A stretch of DNA of 64,000 nucleotides. Source: VXYL01 sp965203685 (lineage in GTDB: Bacteria; Pseudomonadota; Gammaproteobacteria; Pseudomonadales; Azotimanducaceae). Of the stretch, positions 8,053-15,198 are shown piece by piece. The stretch lies in the NCBI GenBank assembly GCA_965203685.1, contig OZ241908.1, positions 3,286,001-3,350,000 of the forward strand. The letters run 5' to 3'. The notes beneath the pieces were generated by a model. It did no database searches. It saw nothing but the letters and a program-made list of their open reading frames with translations, and was not told the origin of the DNA. Position 1 is the first letter of the stretch, and each line of letters opens with the position of its first letter. The position numbers and the translations under genes are program-made.

Positions 8053-8706
8053 ATGTGCAAGTACGCATTCGCCGCCATCACCCTGATCCTCGCAGGCTGC
8101 AACTCCACCGGCGGCTCCAGCAATCTCCCAGACACGTCGCCCGTCGACCCCTTGGAAACCGCGCTCACGGCAGCCTCCACCAACAACCCATGTGCCAGCA
8201 AGGCTGGCGCAGACGCAAACACGTGTCGCACGGAGATTGCCAAGGACCTCTTGATGCTCGCCGACCAGCAGTTCTACGCCGCAGCCAAGCAGTACCACGC
8301 CAAGGCCGGCTTCTGGCAGAACCTGTGGACTCCCGAAACCGTCACCAAGCTTGTCGGTGCAGGGCTCGCGGCCGGGACCCTGTACTACTCCATCGGCGGC
8401 GACAGCACGACCACCGACCCCGACGGCAACGTCGTTCCGAATACGCGCGTGGAAGACAAGCGCCGCAACCTCTCCGTCGCCACCGGTTTCCTGCTCGCGT
8501 TCCAAGCCATCTTCGGCTTCGACGACGACGGCGTCGATGCCGAGAGCGTCGTCAACAGCGCAGAGCTGGCACGACGCGACGTCCGGGACGGCATCATCGC
8601 CAAGCTGAACCTCTCAGCGACCGACTACTCCGTCGCCGACGTCGTACGCGACATTGCCCGTTACAGCTATGTCGGCGATCTGACTGTCGCCAAGGAGCGA
8701 AGCTAG
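8053..8706 (+). CDS. Lipoprotein of unknown function
   Basis: Codes for 217 residues. A lipobox (LILAGC, Cys16) closes a short signal sequence, so the protein is lipidated at Cys16. The mature part has two further cysteines in NPCASKAGADANTC, a long helix (ELA..QFYAAAKQYHAKAGFW), a possible membrane-active segment (VTKLVGAGLAAGTLYYSIGG) and a second hydrophobic segment (LSVATGFLLAFQAIFGF). AAGGA lies 9 bases upstream of the start. It is followed 58 bases downstream by a membrane protein and a small overlapping gene, probably one envelope operon. No family recognised. Confidence 0.8.
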   Translation: MCKYAFAAITLILAGCNSTGGSSNLPDTSPVDPLETALTAASTNNPCASKAGADANTCRTEIAKDLLMLADQQFYAAAKQYHAKAGFWQNLWTPETVTKLVGAGLAAGTLYYSIGGDSTTTDPDGNVVPNTRVEDKRRNLSVATGFLLAFQAIFGFDDDGVDAESVVNSAELARRDVRDGIIAKLNLSATDYSVADVVRDIARYSYVGDLTVAKERS

Positions 8707-8764
8707 CGAACCTTCATCATCCGCGCGCCACGGCATCGACCTCCCCGCGCATTTTCTCCACCAA

Positions 8765-9202
8765 ATGAACGAGCCCGACACACAGAACCGTCTGCGCGGC
8801 GTCTACACCGGCCTCCTGCACGCCGCGCGCGTCCTGATACAACGCGGCACCGTCATGGGCCCGCTGGTGCTCCCGCTCCTGGTTGCGGGCCTCGTGCTTC
8901 TCCCCGCCGCCTCGCTCTTACGCAACGTCGCCGTCTACCACGGCCTCCCTGTCATCAGCGCGGCGCTCGTACTCGCCTCCCTTTGGACTCTCTTCCACTA
9001 CCTGTCCCACTACTCCCGCTTTGCCAAGCGCGATCCCGACCGGCTACAGTCCGAAACCCACCAGCTCGAGATGCGTCGAATGCAGTACCTCACTGGCAAG
9101 GATCGTCTCGATCCCCTGACCCCCGACGTGCTGGAGCGCTCTGCCCAGAATCCGGAGATTCCGAACCGCGACGCCGAACCGCCTCCCCAGGAAACCCCAT
9201 GA
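8765..9202 (+). CDS. Two-helix membrane protein
   Basis: Codes for 145 residues. Two membrane helices are visible at about 31-52 (MGPLVLPLLVAGLVLLPAAS) and 60-82 (LPVISAALVLASLWTLFHYL), followed by a charged cytoplasmic tail with many Arg/Glu. The stop overlaps the next start as ATGA at 9199-9202, so translation of the next gene is probably coupled. Part of the 8053-9567 operon. No family recognised. Confidence 0.7.
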   Translation: MNEPDTQNRLRGVYTGLLHAARVLIQRGTVMGPLVLPLLVAGLVLLPAASLLRNVAVYHGLPVISAALVLASLWTLFHYLSHYSRFAKRDPDRLQSETHQLEMRRMQYLTGKDRLDPLTPDVLERSAQNPEIPNRDAEPPPQETP

Positions 9203-9567
9203 CGCCGTACGTCTTCGCCTATTCCTCGCTTTGCGCCGACCACGTCGCCGACGCGATACTCAATGACACCGAGGCGGTGACGACCTGGGTGCGGCCCTTT
9301 CCGCACGCCGCGGTCGTTCTCTCCAACCTCGCCCTGTCCGACCTTTCCGCCGTGCTCCACAAGCGGCTCGGGGAGACCTGGTTCCTGCTATCCCCCATCC
9401 CGCCCGGCCAAGCGGACGGCTGGCTGCCCATGAACGTCTGGAGCTTCGTCAACCACAGGCCCGACGCACCGCAGCCCACACTGCCGACGCCGGCCCCGAG
9501 CGCCGCTCCGGGCATCCTCCAAGCCGTCGCCGAATCCCTCGAGCCACGCGTGTCCAAGCCCAGCTGA
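9199..9567 (+). CDS. Small hypothetical protein, coupled to the membrane protein
   Basis: Codes for 122 residues from the ATG at 9199, chosen because it overlaps the previous stop as ATGA. The longer frame (from 8983) overlaps the membrane protein and is unlikely. The sequence has a compact globular part (YVFAYSSLCADHVADAIL, VVLSNLALSDLSAVLHKRLG, WLPMNVWSFVN) and a Pro-rich tail (about 95-122). No signal peptide or membrane helix. Unknown function; probably works with the lipoprotein and membrane protein before it. Confidence 0.65.
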   Translation: MTPYVFAYSSLCADHVADAILNDTEAVTTWVRPFPHAAVVLSNLALSDLSAVLHKRLGETWFLLSPIPPGQADGWLPMNVWSFVNHRPDAPQPTLPTPAPSAAPGILQAVAESLEPRVSKPS

Positions 9568-9955
9568 TCCACGCCGTCACGTCGTCACGTCGTCGCGTCC
9601 TACCCAAATGGCTCTACCCCGCACCGCCGACCGCTGCCGGAGCGCCGGGGTGTCGCGCAGCGCGCGGCGACACCGCCGAGCACTGTCGCACGGCGAGGTC
9701 GGACCCGGGCGGCCGACACCTGGCTCCGCGCGCGAGTTCTCTTTCGGATGCCAGACCCGACGGCGGTCCGCGACGGGGATGTGTGCGGCGCGGCCTCGGG
9801 GCGCGGCCGACGCCGAGACCGCGCTGCGTGGACGATCCTGGAGCGCCGCGGGATTGCTATGCTGCCGCTGCCGTGCCCGGCCCCCGGGGCGGAGGCGCAG
9901 GGCCGGCCGCCGCCAGCGGCAGTCGGCGATCGGAAACGCATCGGAGACGCCGACA
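9568..9955. other. Gene-free stretch
   Basis: No credible gene. Frames on both strands are Arg/Pro/Ala-rich shadows. It leads to the small GTG-initiated frame at 9956. Confidence 0.4.
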
Positions 9956-10150
9956 GTGGGATTCATCAGAAACACGATCGCGACCGCCATCGACTTCGCT
10001 ATCGAGTTGCTCGTCGACGAACCCGACGAACAAGGCGACCACGTCGCTGACGACGAGGACTTCTACAATCCTGTGCGTGCATCCCACGCCTATGGCGTCG
10101 ACGTCAACGGCGTCACCATGGACCATGACTGGCACACGAAAGGCGAATGA
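9956..10150 (+). CDS. Small acidic hypothetical protein (64 aa)
   Basis: A GTG at 9956 with GGAGA about 9 bases upstream opens a 64-codon frame: one amphipathic helix (FIRNTIATAIDFAIELL), an acidic middle (DEPDEQGDHVADDEDFY) and a His/Asp-containing end. The composition is protein-like, unlike the Arg/Pro-rich frame that runs in from 9608. Convergent with the TraG-type gene, whose stop is 11 bases away. Unknown function. Confidence 0.5.
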   Translation: MGFIRNTIATAIDFAIELLVDEPDEQGDHVADDEDFYNPVRASHAYGVDVNGVTMDHDWHTKGE

Positions 10151-10160
10151 CCTCACCCTT

Positions 10161-11906
10161 TCACCCTCCCCCGGCACCGCCGCGGATCGCTTTCGCCGCC
10201 TTCCCCGCACCCTGTCGTGCCACCGCTTCCACACTGGCTGCCCCTGACTGGCCCATCCTGCCAGCAACCGACCCCAGTTGAGACATGCCACCTTCGACCA
10301 GGCCGTCCGCCCTGAATCCGGCCCAACCCATCATCGCCATCCACGTCGCCGGCACAACAATGAACACTGTCTTCGTCACCGTGTGCAGCATCGCCGTCTG
10401 CGTCGGTCCGGTGTGCCGGTAGTCGAGGATCGCCGCCAGGTTGTTGTCGATCCAGAACGCGATCCCCCACAGCGCGCTCAGGAAGTGGATGCTGAAGAAG
10501 ACGATCGTAAACAGCACCAGCTTGCCCACCGCGTACGACGAGAACACCATCAGGAACGGCAGTCCCACGATGAAGATGAGCTGCGCCAGGCCCTGCAGCA
10601 TCGACACGGTCTCCCGGATCACCATGCCCTCGGCCGAGATCGCGAGCGCCTTCTTCACCGTCCCCGCGTAGCCCGCGGCGTCGCCGACCGCGCCGCCGAC
10701 GAACTCGACGCCCGTCTCCAGCTTGCGCAGCAGCAGTTCGCCCAGGTTGTCGGACTGCACGTACGTGCGGAAGTTGCGCGCCCCCGCCTGCTCCACCAGG
10801 TCCGGGTCGTAGGACACCACGTTGCCGAACCCGTCGCCGGCGTCGAGCGGCCCCCGGAATCTGCTCTCGAGGATCGCCGCCAGCGCCGCGTCCTCGGCGG
10901 TCGGATGCGGCCACATGTTCCGCTCCCGCGCGTACCAGCCCCGCGGCTGCCCGTCGTCCCCGACCGTCGGGTCGACGGCGTCGTCCCACAGGTCGGCGTC
11001 CACGCCCGCGATCAGCTCGCCGCGCAGCTGCGTCCACCACTCGCCGCAACCCGGCCAGGACCCCGTCGCCCCGTAGATCCCGTCGCGCGCGTCGTTGCGC
11101 GCGATCCCGAGGCCCGAGACGTCGTTGACCGACGTCAGCGCCGGGTAGATGTTCGTCCGCAGCCAGGCGCTTCCCATGTAGCCCATGCCCACCTTGGCCT
11201 TCTCGGCCGCCGACACGCCGTCGCGGTCCGACGGCCCGGCGGGCAGCGGCGGCACGCAGCCGCCGCGGTCCGGCAGGTAGGTCGCGCACGACGCCCCGCC
11301 CGACGCGCGCTGCCCCTCGCGCCAGACGGCGAGCGCGCGGCGGTGGCACTGGCCGCCGAACTCGCGGCCGCTCCGCAGCGCGTTCTCGTCCCGGATCGCC
11401 GCCGTGCCGATGCGGTGGTGCATCATCTTCACGTCCGACGAGCACGGGATGCCGGCGACCGCGGCGCTCGTCACCGCCTTCGAGAACTGGTGGAACGCCG
11501 CCCACCACAGCGGGATGCGCGCCTCGACCCCCGAGAGCTGCGCGCGGATCGGCCCGTAGGGCGCGGTCGCGTCGCCCGCGGTCACCACCCCGCCGCCGGC
11601 GACCCCGCATTCGAGCGACGGGCGCACGTAGCGCATCTGGCCCATGTCGACGGCGTAGAGCGGCACGGCGGCCACCACCATGACGAACACGGCCACGACC
11701 GTGTCGACCTCGATCTTCTTCAGGCTCTGCACCGCGGCCGAGCCCTCGTCGTCGCCCGCCTTCTTGGACTCCATGACGTTGCCGAGGACGATCCCGAGGA
11801 ACGGGACCAGGACCACGCCCGTGTCCACCAGGACGTCCCAGAAGCGCGTGTAGCAGATCCACCCGAAGGTCACGACTACGAACTCGAAGTAGCTCGACAC
11901 GCCCAC
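10161..11906 (-). CDS. traG: TraG N-terminal-type conjugation protein
   Basis: Codes for 581 residues from a GTG at 11906. Membrane helices lie near the N-terminus (FEFVVVTFGWICYTRFWDVL, VVLVPFLGIVLGNVM, VVAVFVMVVAAVPLYAV). A long periplasmic part with several cysteines follows. A second group of helices lies near residues 440-540 (LAQLIFIVGLPFLMVFSSYA, LVLFTIVFFSIHFLSALWG, VFIVVPATWMAMMGWAG). The tail is Gly/Ala-rich. This is the layout of the TraG N-terminal-type inner-membrane protein of ICE T4SSs, which acts in mating-pair formation or stabilisation. The long C-terminal periplasmic extension of F-plasmid TraG is missing, as is usual for the ICE form. It is the last gene of the first T4SS block. 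Confidence 0.85.
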   Translation of the reverse strand: MGVSSYFEFVVVTFGWICYTRFWDVLVDTGVVLVPFLGIVLGNVMESKKAGDDEGSAAVQSLKKIEVDTVVAVFVMVVAAVPLYAVDMGQMRYVRPSLECGVAGGGVVTAGDATAPYGPIRAQLSGVEARIPLWWAAFHQFSKAVTSAAVAGIPCSSDVKMMHHRIGTAAIRDENALRSGREFGGQCHRRALAVWREGQRASGGASCATYLPDRGGCVPPLPAGPSDRDGVSAAEKAKVGMGYMGSAWLRTNIYPALTSVNDVSGLGIARNDARDGIYGATGSWPGCGEWWTQLRGELIAGVDADLWDDAVDPTVGDDGQPRGWYARERNMWPHPTAEDAALAAILESRFRGPLDAGDGFGNVVSYDPDLVEQAGARNFRTYVQSDNLGELLLRKLETGVEFVGGAVGDAAGYAGTVKKALAISAEGMVIRETVSMLQGLAQLIFIVGLPFLMVFSSYAVGKLVLFTIVFFSIHFLSALWGIAFWIDNNLAAILDYRHTGPTQTAMLHTVTKTVFIVVPATWMAMMGWAGFRADGLVEGGMSQLGSVAGRMGQSGAASVEAVARQGAGKAAKAIRGGAGGG

Positions 11907-11918
11907 CCGGCCGCCCCC

Positions 11919-12284
11919 TTAGACGCTCAGCCACCGTGCCAGCGCGTCGGCGGCGAGCCCCTGCAGCACCAGCAGGTCGAAGCCCACGTACGCGGCCAGG
12001 TACGCGTGCCGGCGACCGTGGAGCGTTGCCGGATCGAAGGGCACGCCCCGCGCCGCGCACCAGCGCACCACGACCGCCCAGCGCCACCAGACGAGCGCGG
12101 CGAGGGCGATGCGGCACGCGCCCAGGACGTGGCGGTAGCGGCCGACGTCCGCCGCCGCGGCGTCGAGGCCGTCGGTGCCGCCGCCGCGGAACGCGGCGAG
12201 GACGAGCACGACGAGCACGGCCAGCGCGCAGGCGCCCCCGAAGCAGCACCAGAACCGCCAGCGCCGAGGCACGGCCACCGTCAC
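11919..12284 (-). CDS. Small T4SS membrane protein between TraG and PFL_4711
   Basis: Codes for 121 residues. The GTG start at 12284 overlaps the stop of the preceding gene (GTGA), indicating coupled translation. Hydrophobic segments at about 7-28 (WCCFGGACALAVLVVLVLAAF) and 52-68 (IALAALVWWRWAVVV), plus a third near the end (AYLAAYVGFDLLVLQG). A small membrane gene in this position is common in ICE-type T4SS clusters. I infer an accessory role in the inner-membrane complex. Confidence 0.65.
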   Translation of the reverse strand: MTVAVPRRWRFWCCFGGACALAVLVVLVLAAFRGGGTDGLDAAAADVGRYRHVLGACRIALAALVWWRWAVVVRWCAARGVPFDPATLHGRRHAYLAAYVGFDLLVLQGLAADALARWLSV

Positions 12285-13732
12285 TCCTCCCGCGCAGCGC
12301 GCTCGGCCTCGGCGTCCGCGCCCAGCGCCCCCGCCGTCGGCAGGTGCGCCCGGACCCCGTACTCGCCGGCCGGACCCGCGACGCGGGCCGCCCGCCGGCC
12401 CAGGACCGACAGCGGCACGCCGCGCGCCCGGCGTTCGGCGAACGCCATCTCCTGGCCGAGTTCCGCGATCTCCTCGTTGAGCTCCGCGACCGCCTCGAGC
12501 ACCGTCGCCCGCGCCATGGCGTTGGACGCCACCGCGGGCGCCCGCAGGCCGGCGCGCAAGGCGCGCCGGAGGAAGAACGCCTTCTCCATGGTCCGCTCCA
12601 TCGCGATCTCCGCCGCGAGGCGTCCCGCCAAGGCCCGCCGACGCGACGCGCCCGGCTCCTCGGCGATGGCCGCGAGCACCGCCGGGTCGACGCCGACGCC
12701 GCCGGCTCCGCGCATCTCGGCGAGCAGCGCCGCCGTCGGCGGCGCGCCGAGCGCCACCTCGAGCAGCGGCCCCTCCCCGGCGACCTCGTCGCCGTACAGC
12801 GCCTCGATCTCGTCCATCATCGCCTCGCGGAGCCCTTCGCCGGGAAGCGACGCCACGGGGACGCAGCCCGCGTCCTCGCGGCAGGTCCGGATCTCGATCT
12901 CCCCCACCACCTTGCGCGCGAACGCCTCCGCCTCGTCGAGCGAGGCGAACACCTCGCACACGCGGAAGTCCGCCGCGGCGCCCGCGCAGTAGTCGGGCGA
13001 CGTCCCGCCCGGCGGCGGCGGCGTCGCCCCCGTCACGGTCGCGAGCCCGGTCTTCACCGTGTCCCCGATCTGCCGGACGGGCTCCTGGCCGAGGCCGCCC
13101 GCCTTCTCGCCGTTCGGACCCCAGGTCACCCCCGCGTCGCCCCCGTCGCCGCCGCCGACGTCCTTCTCGACCTCGGTGGCCTCCCGGCCCCCGGCGATCT
13201 GGCGCTTCCAGAACTCGCCGTCGGCGACCGCGCGCCAGCCGCCGACGGCCGTCCGGTTCCGCATCGCCTCGACTGTGCGCTCGCAGTTCGCGCGCGCCAG
13301 CCGGAAGTTGACGCCGGCCTCGGCCATCATCCCGGTGAGCATGTCGTAGAGCGACGGGTTGAGGCGCTGCAGCACGAGGCCCGGCAGCGACGCGACCACG
13401 CCCTGCGCCGACGTCACGAGGTCGCCCATCATCCGTCGCGCCGCGCTCTGCGCGTCGCCGAGCTGGTCGCCGATCGACGCACTGAGGTCGAAGTTCCCGC
13501 ACTGGAAGTCGCCCGTCCACCCGTAGGAGACCGAGAGGTCCAGCGGACGCCCGGAGAACCCGCCGATCGAGCGGATCGGCACCGCGCCGCCCACCTCGTA
13601 GAGCGCCGCGTCACCGACGGCGATCTCGGCCCCGTAGCGCTGCGCCGCCGCCGGCGGCGCCGACGACGCCAGTCCCAGCACCAGCGTCGCCACGAACGCC
13701 CCGCAGAACGCCCGCACCGTTCCGTCAACCAT
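12281..13732 (-). CDS. ICE T4SS protein, PFL_4711 (TIGR03755) type
   Basis: Codes for 483 residues. AAGGAGGAG lies just before the ATG at 13732, and a signal peptide follows (AFVATLVLGLASSAPPAAA). The mature N-terminal half has the family signature: a single Cys in FQCGNFDLSASIGDQL, then LPGLVLQRLNPSLYDMLTG and a Cys in LARANCERTVEAM. Residues about 170-250 are a variable Gly/Pro-rich linker. The C-terminal third is helical with many Glu/Arg (coiled coil around EAVAELNEEIAELGQEMAFA). This TraH-like periplasmic protein is a conserved part of ICE-type mating pores and is needed for conjugation in studied elements; exact role unresolved. Confidence 0.88.
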   Translation of the reverse strand: MVDGTVRAFCGAFVATLVLGLASSAPPAAAQRYGAEIAVGDAALYEVGGAVPIRSIGGFSGRPLDLSVSYGWTGDFQCGNFDLSASIGDQLGDAQSAARRMMGDLVTSAQGVVASLPGLVLQRLNPSLYDMLTGMMAEAGVNFRLARANCERTVEAMRNRTAVGGWRAVADGEFWKRQIAGGREATEVEKDVGGGDGGDAGVTWGPNGEKAGGLGQEPVRQIGDTVKTGLATVTGATPPPPGGTSPDYCAGAAADFRVCEVFASLDEAEAFARKVVGEIEIRTCREDAGCVPVASLPGEGLREAMMDEIEALYGDEVAGEGPLLEVALGAPPTAALLAEMRGAGGVGVDPAVLAAIAEEPGASRRRALAGRLAAEIAMERTMEKAFFLRRALRAGLRAPAVASNAMARATVLEAVAELNEEIAELGQEMAFAERRARGVPLSVLGRRAARVAGPAGEYGVRAHLPTAGALGADAEAERAAREE

Positions 13733-13818
13733 GTCTCTCCTCCTTCCGGGCCCGCCGCCCGCGCATCGTTTCGCACACACCCCGGCCGGCGCGTCCGTCG
13801 GCAGACGCCGCCAGCCCG

Positions 13819-15198
13819 TCACCCGCCGATCCTGAGCGGCCCCGCCACGCGCACGACGCAGGGGTTCGCGCAGCACTCGTACTCGCGCCACAGCTGCCAG
13901 GCGTAGCTGCCGTCCTTGTTCATCCGCCCGGCGAGCGGGTCCGCGAACAACGACGCCTCGCCGTGCGCCACGGTCGCTGCGAACGGCACGCCGCCGGACG
14001 TGCCGGGCGCCGCGAACACGTGGCAGCCGGCGACGTCCGGCAGCACCTGCCGCCACTTGAACTGCGCGCCGCCCGGCGCCACGCCGCGCGGCAGCCACAT
14101 CGTCCCCCAGTCGCCGAACCGGTATTCGCCGCTGCGCTCGAGGATGTCGAAAGGCGGCAGCGGCAGCGGCGACGCCGGCAGGCCCTCGGGCAACGGCAGC
14201 CCGTCCAGGCGTGCGAACCCGGGCGCGCCCCGGAGCGCCGGCAGGTCCGGCAGCGAACCGAACGCGGGCATCGGCAGCGCCCCGAGCGCCGCCGTGCCGC
14301 CGAAGTCGAACGCGCCCCGGGACGGGTATTCCGGCGTCGGCAGCGTCGCGCCGCCGCCGGCCATCCCGGCGCGGACGTGCAGGTTGGCGCCGCCCGGCGC
14401 CGGGAGCCCGAAGCTCGCGTTGGTCGCGACGAACGCCGCCCGCTGCGCCACGTTCGCCGCGTTGCGGTAGTCGTGGCCGGAGTCCATCCAGCCGCCCAAG
14501 GGGAACAGCGTCCCCCACTCCAGCGGCACCCCGGCCACCGGCTCGAAGAGCCCCCGGCCGAGCGGCGGATGCGCGAGCGCGTCCTGCGCGGCCGCGACCA
14601 TGCCGGGCTCGCCGAAGCGCCACAGCGGATCGACCACGCTCGCGTAGTAGGGCATCGGCAGCACCGGCGGCGGGCAGACGAAGTCGAGGCCCGGCACGCT
14701 GCCGGCGAGCTGGGACACCAGGGCGCCGGTCACCGACCCGAACACCTCGGCCTCGTAGAACCCGAGTTCCGCGCCCGGGCGCAGCGTCTCGCCCCGGGTC
14801 GCCGGGCGCGCGCCGTCGCCCCTGGCGGACATCCCGCCGCCGAAGCGTGCCGCGCCTTCGAACGGCGACGCCGCCGCGAGTGGCGCCAGCACGGCGCGGC
14901 CCTCGGTCCACGGACATTCGCGTCCGGCGTGCACCGTCACCACCGCCGTCGGTGCATGGTGGCGCACCAGCAAGGACGTCTCCACGTACGTCGTCCCGCC
15001 GGGGACGTACGGCGGGTCCAGGCAGATCCACTCGCACAACCCCGCCACCGCGAACTCCATGCAGCCCGAGAACGGCTGCGCGAGCTCCGTGACCGTCGCC
15101 GCGACGAGGTCCGCCGACGTCAGCTCCTGCCCCTCTGCCAGCGGCCAACCGACGGCGGCCAGGCAGGCGACTGCCGCGGCCCGTCGCGCGCACCGCAT
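13819..15198 (-). CDS. ICE T4SS protein, PFL_4710 (TIGR03756, TraU-like) type
   Basis: Codes for 459 residues. The ATG at 15198 overlaps the ATPase stop as TGATG, showing coupling. A signal peptide (AAVACLAAVGWPLAEG) leads into the family motif CMEFAVAGLCEWICLDPPY and VRHHAPTAVVTVH. MPYYASVVDPLWRFGE and GTLFPLGGWMDSGHDYRNAANVAQRAAFV are typical of TraU-like periplasmic proteins. Several cysteine pairs occur (CEWIC, YECCANPC). Residues about 310-370 form a Pro/Leu/Gly-rich linker absent from most relatives I recall. Role: periplasmic component of mating-pair formation. Confidence 0.88.
   Translation of the reverse strand: MRCARRAAAVACLAAVGWPLAEGQELTSADLVAATVTELAQPFSGCMEFAVAGLCEWICLDPPYVPGGTTYVETSLLVRHHAPTAVVTVHAGRECPWTEGRAVLAPLAAASPFEGAARFGGGMSARGDGARPATRGETLRPGAELGFYEAEVFGSVTGALVSQLAGSVPGLDFVCPPPVLPMPYYASVVDPLWRFGEPGMVAAAQDALAHPPLGRGLFEPVAGVPLEWGTLFPLGGWMDSGHDYRNAANVAQRAAFVATNASFGLPAPGGANLHVRAGMAGGGATLPTPEYPSRGAFDFGGTAALGALPMPAFGSLPDLPALRGAPGFARLDGLPLPEGLPASPLPLPPFDILERSGEYRFGDWGTMWLPRGVAPGGAQFKWRQVLPDVAGCHVFAAPGTSGGVPFAATVAHGEASLFADPLAGRMNKDGSYAWQLWREYECCANPCVVRVAGPLRIGG

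Noticed and set aside
8983..9567. Longer start for the gene at 9199
   Set aside because: Would overlap the membrane-protein gene by more than 200 bases; ATGA coupling at 9199 is a better start.
10278..13906. Long plus-strand frames opposite TraG and PFL_4711
   Set aside because: Composition is His/Arg/Ala-rich with no family signature; shadows of the minus-strand T4SS genes.
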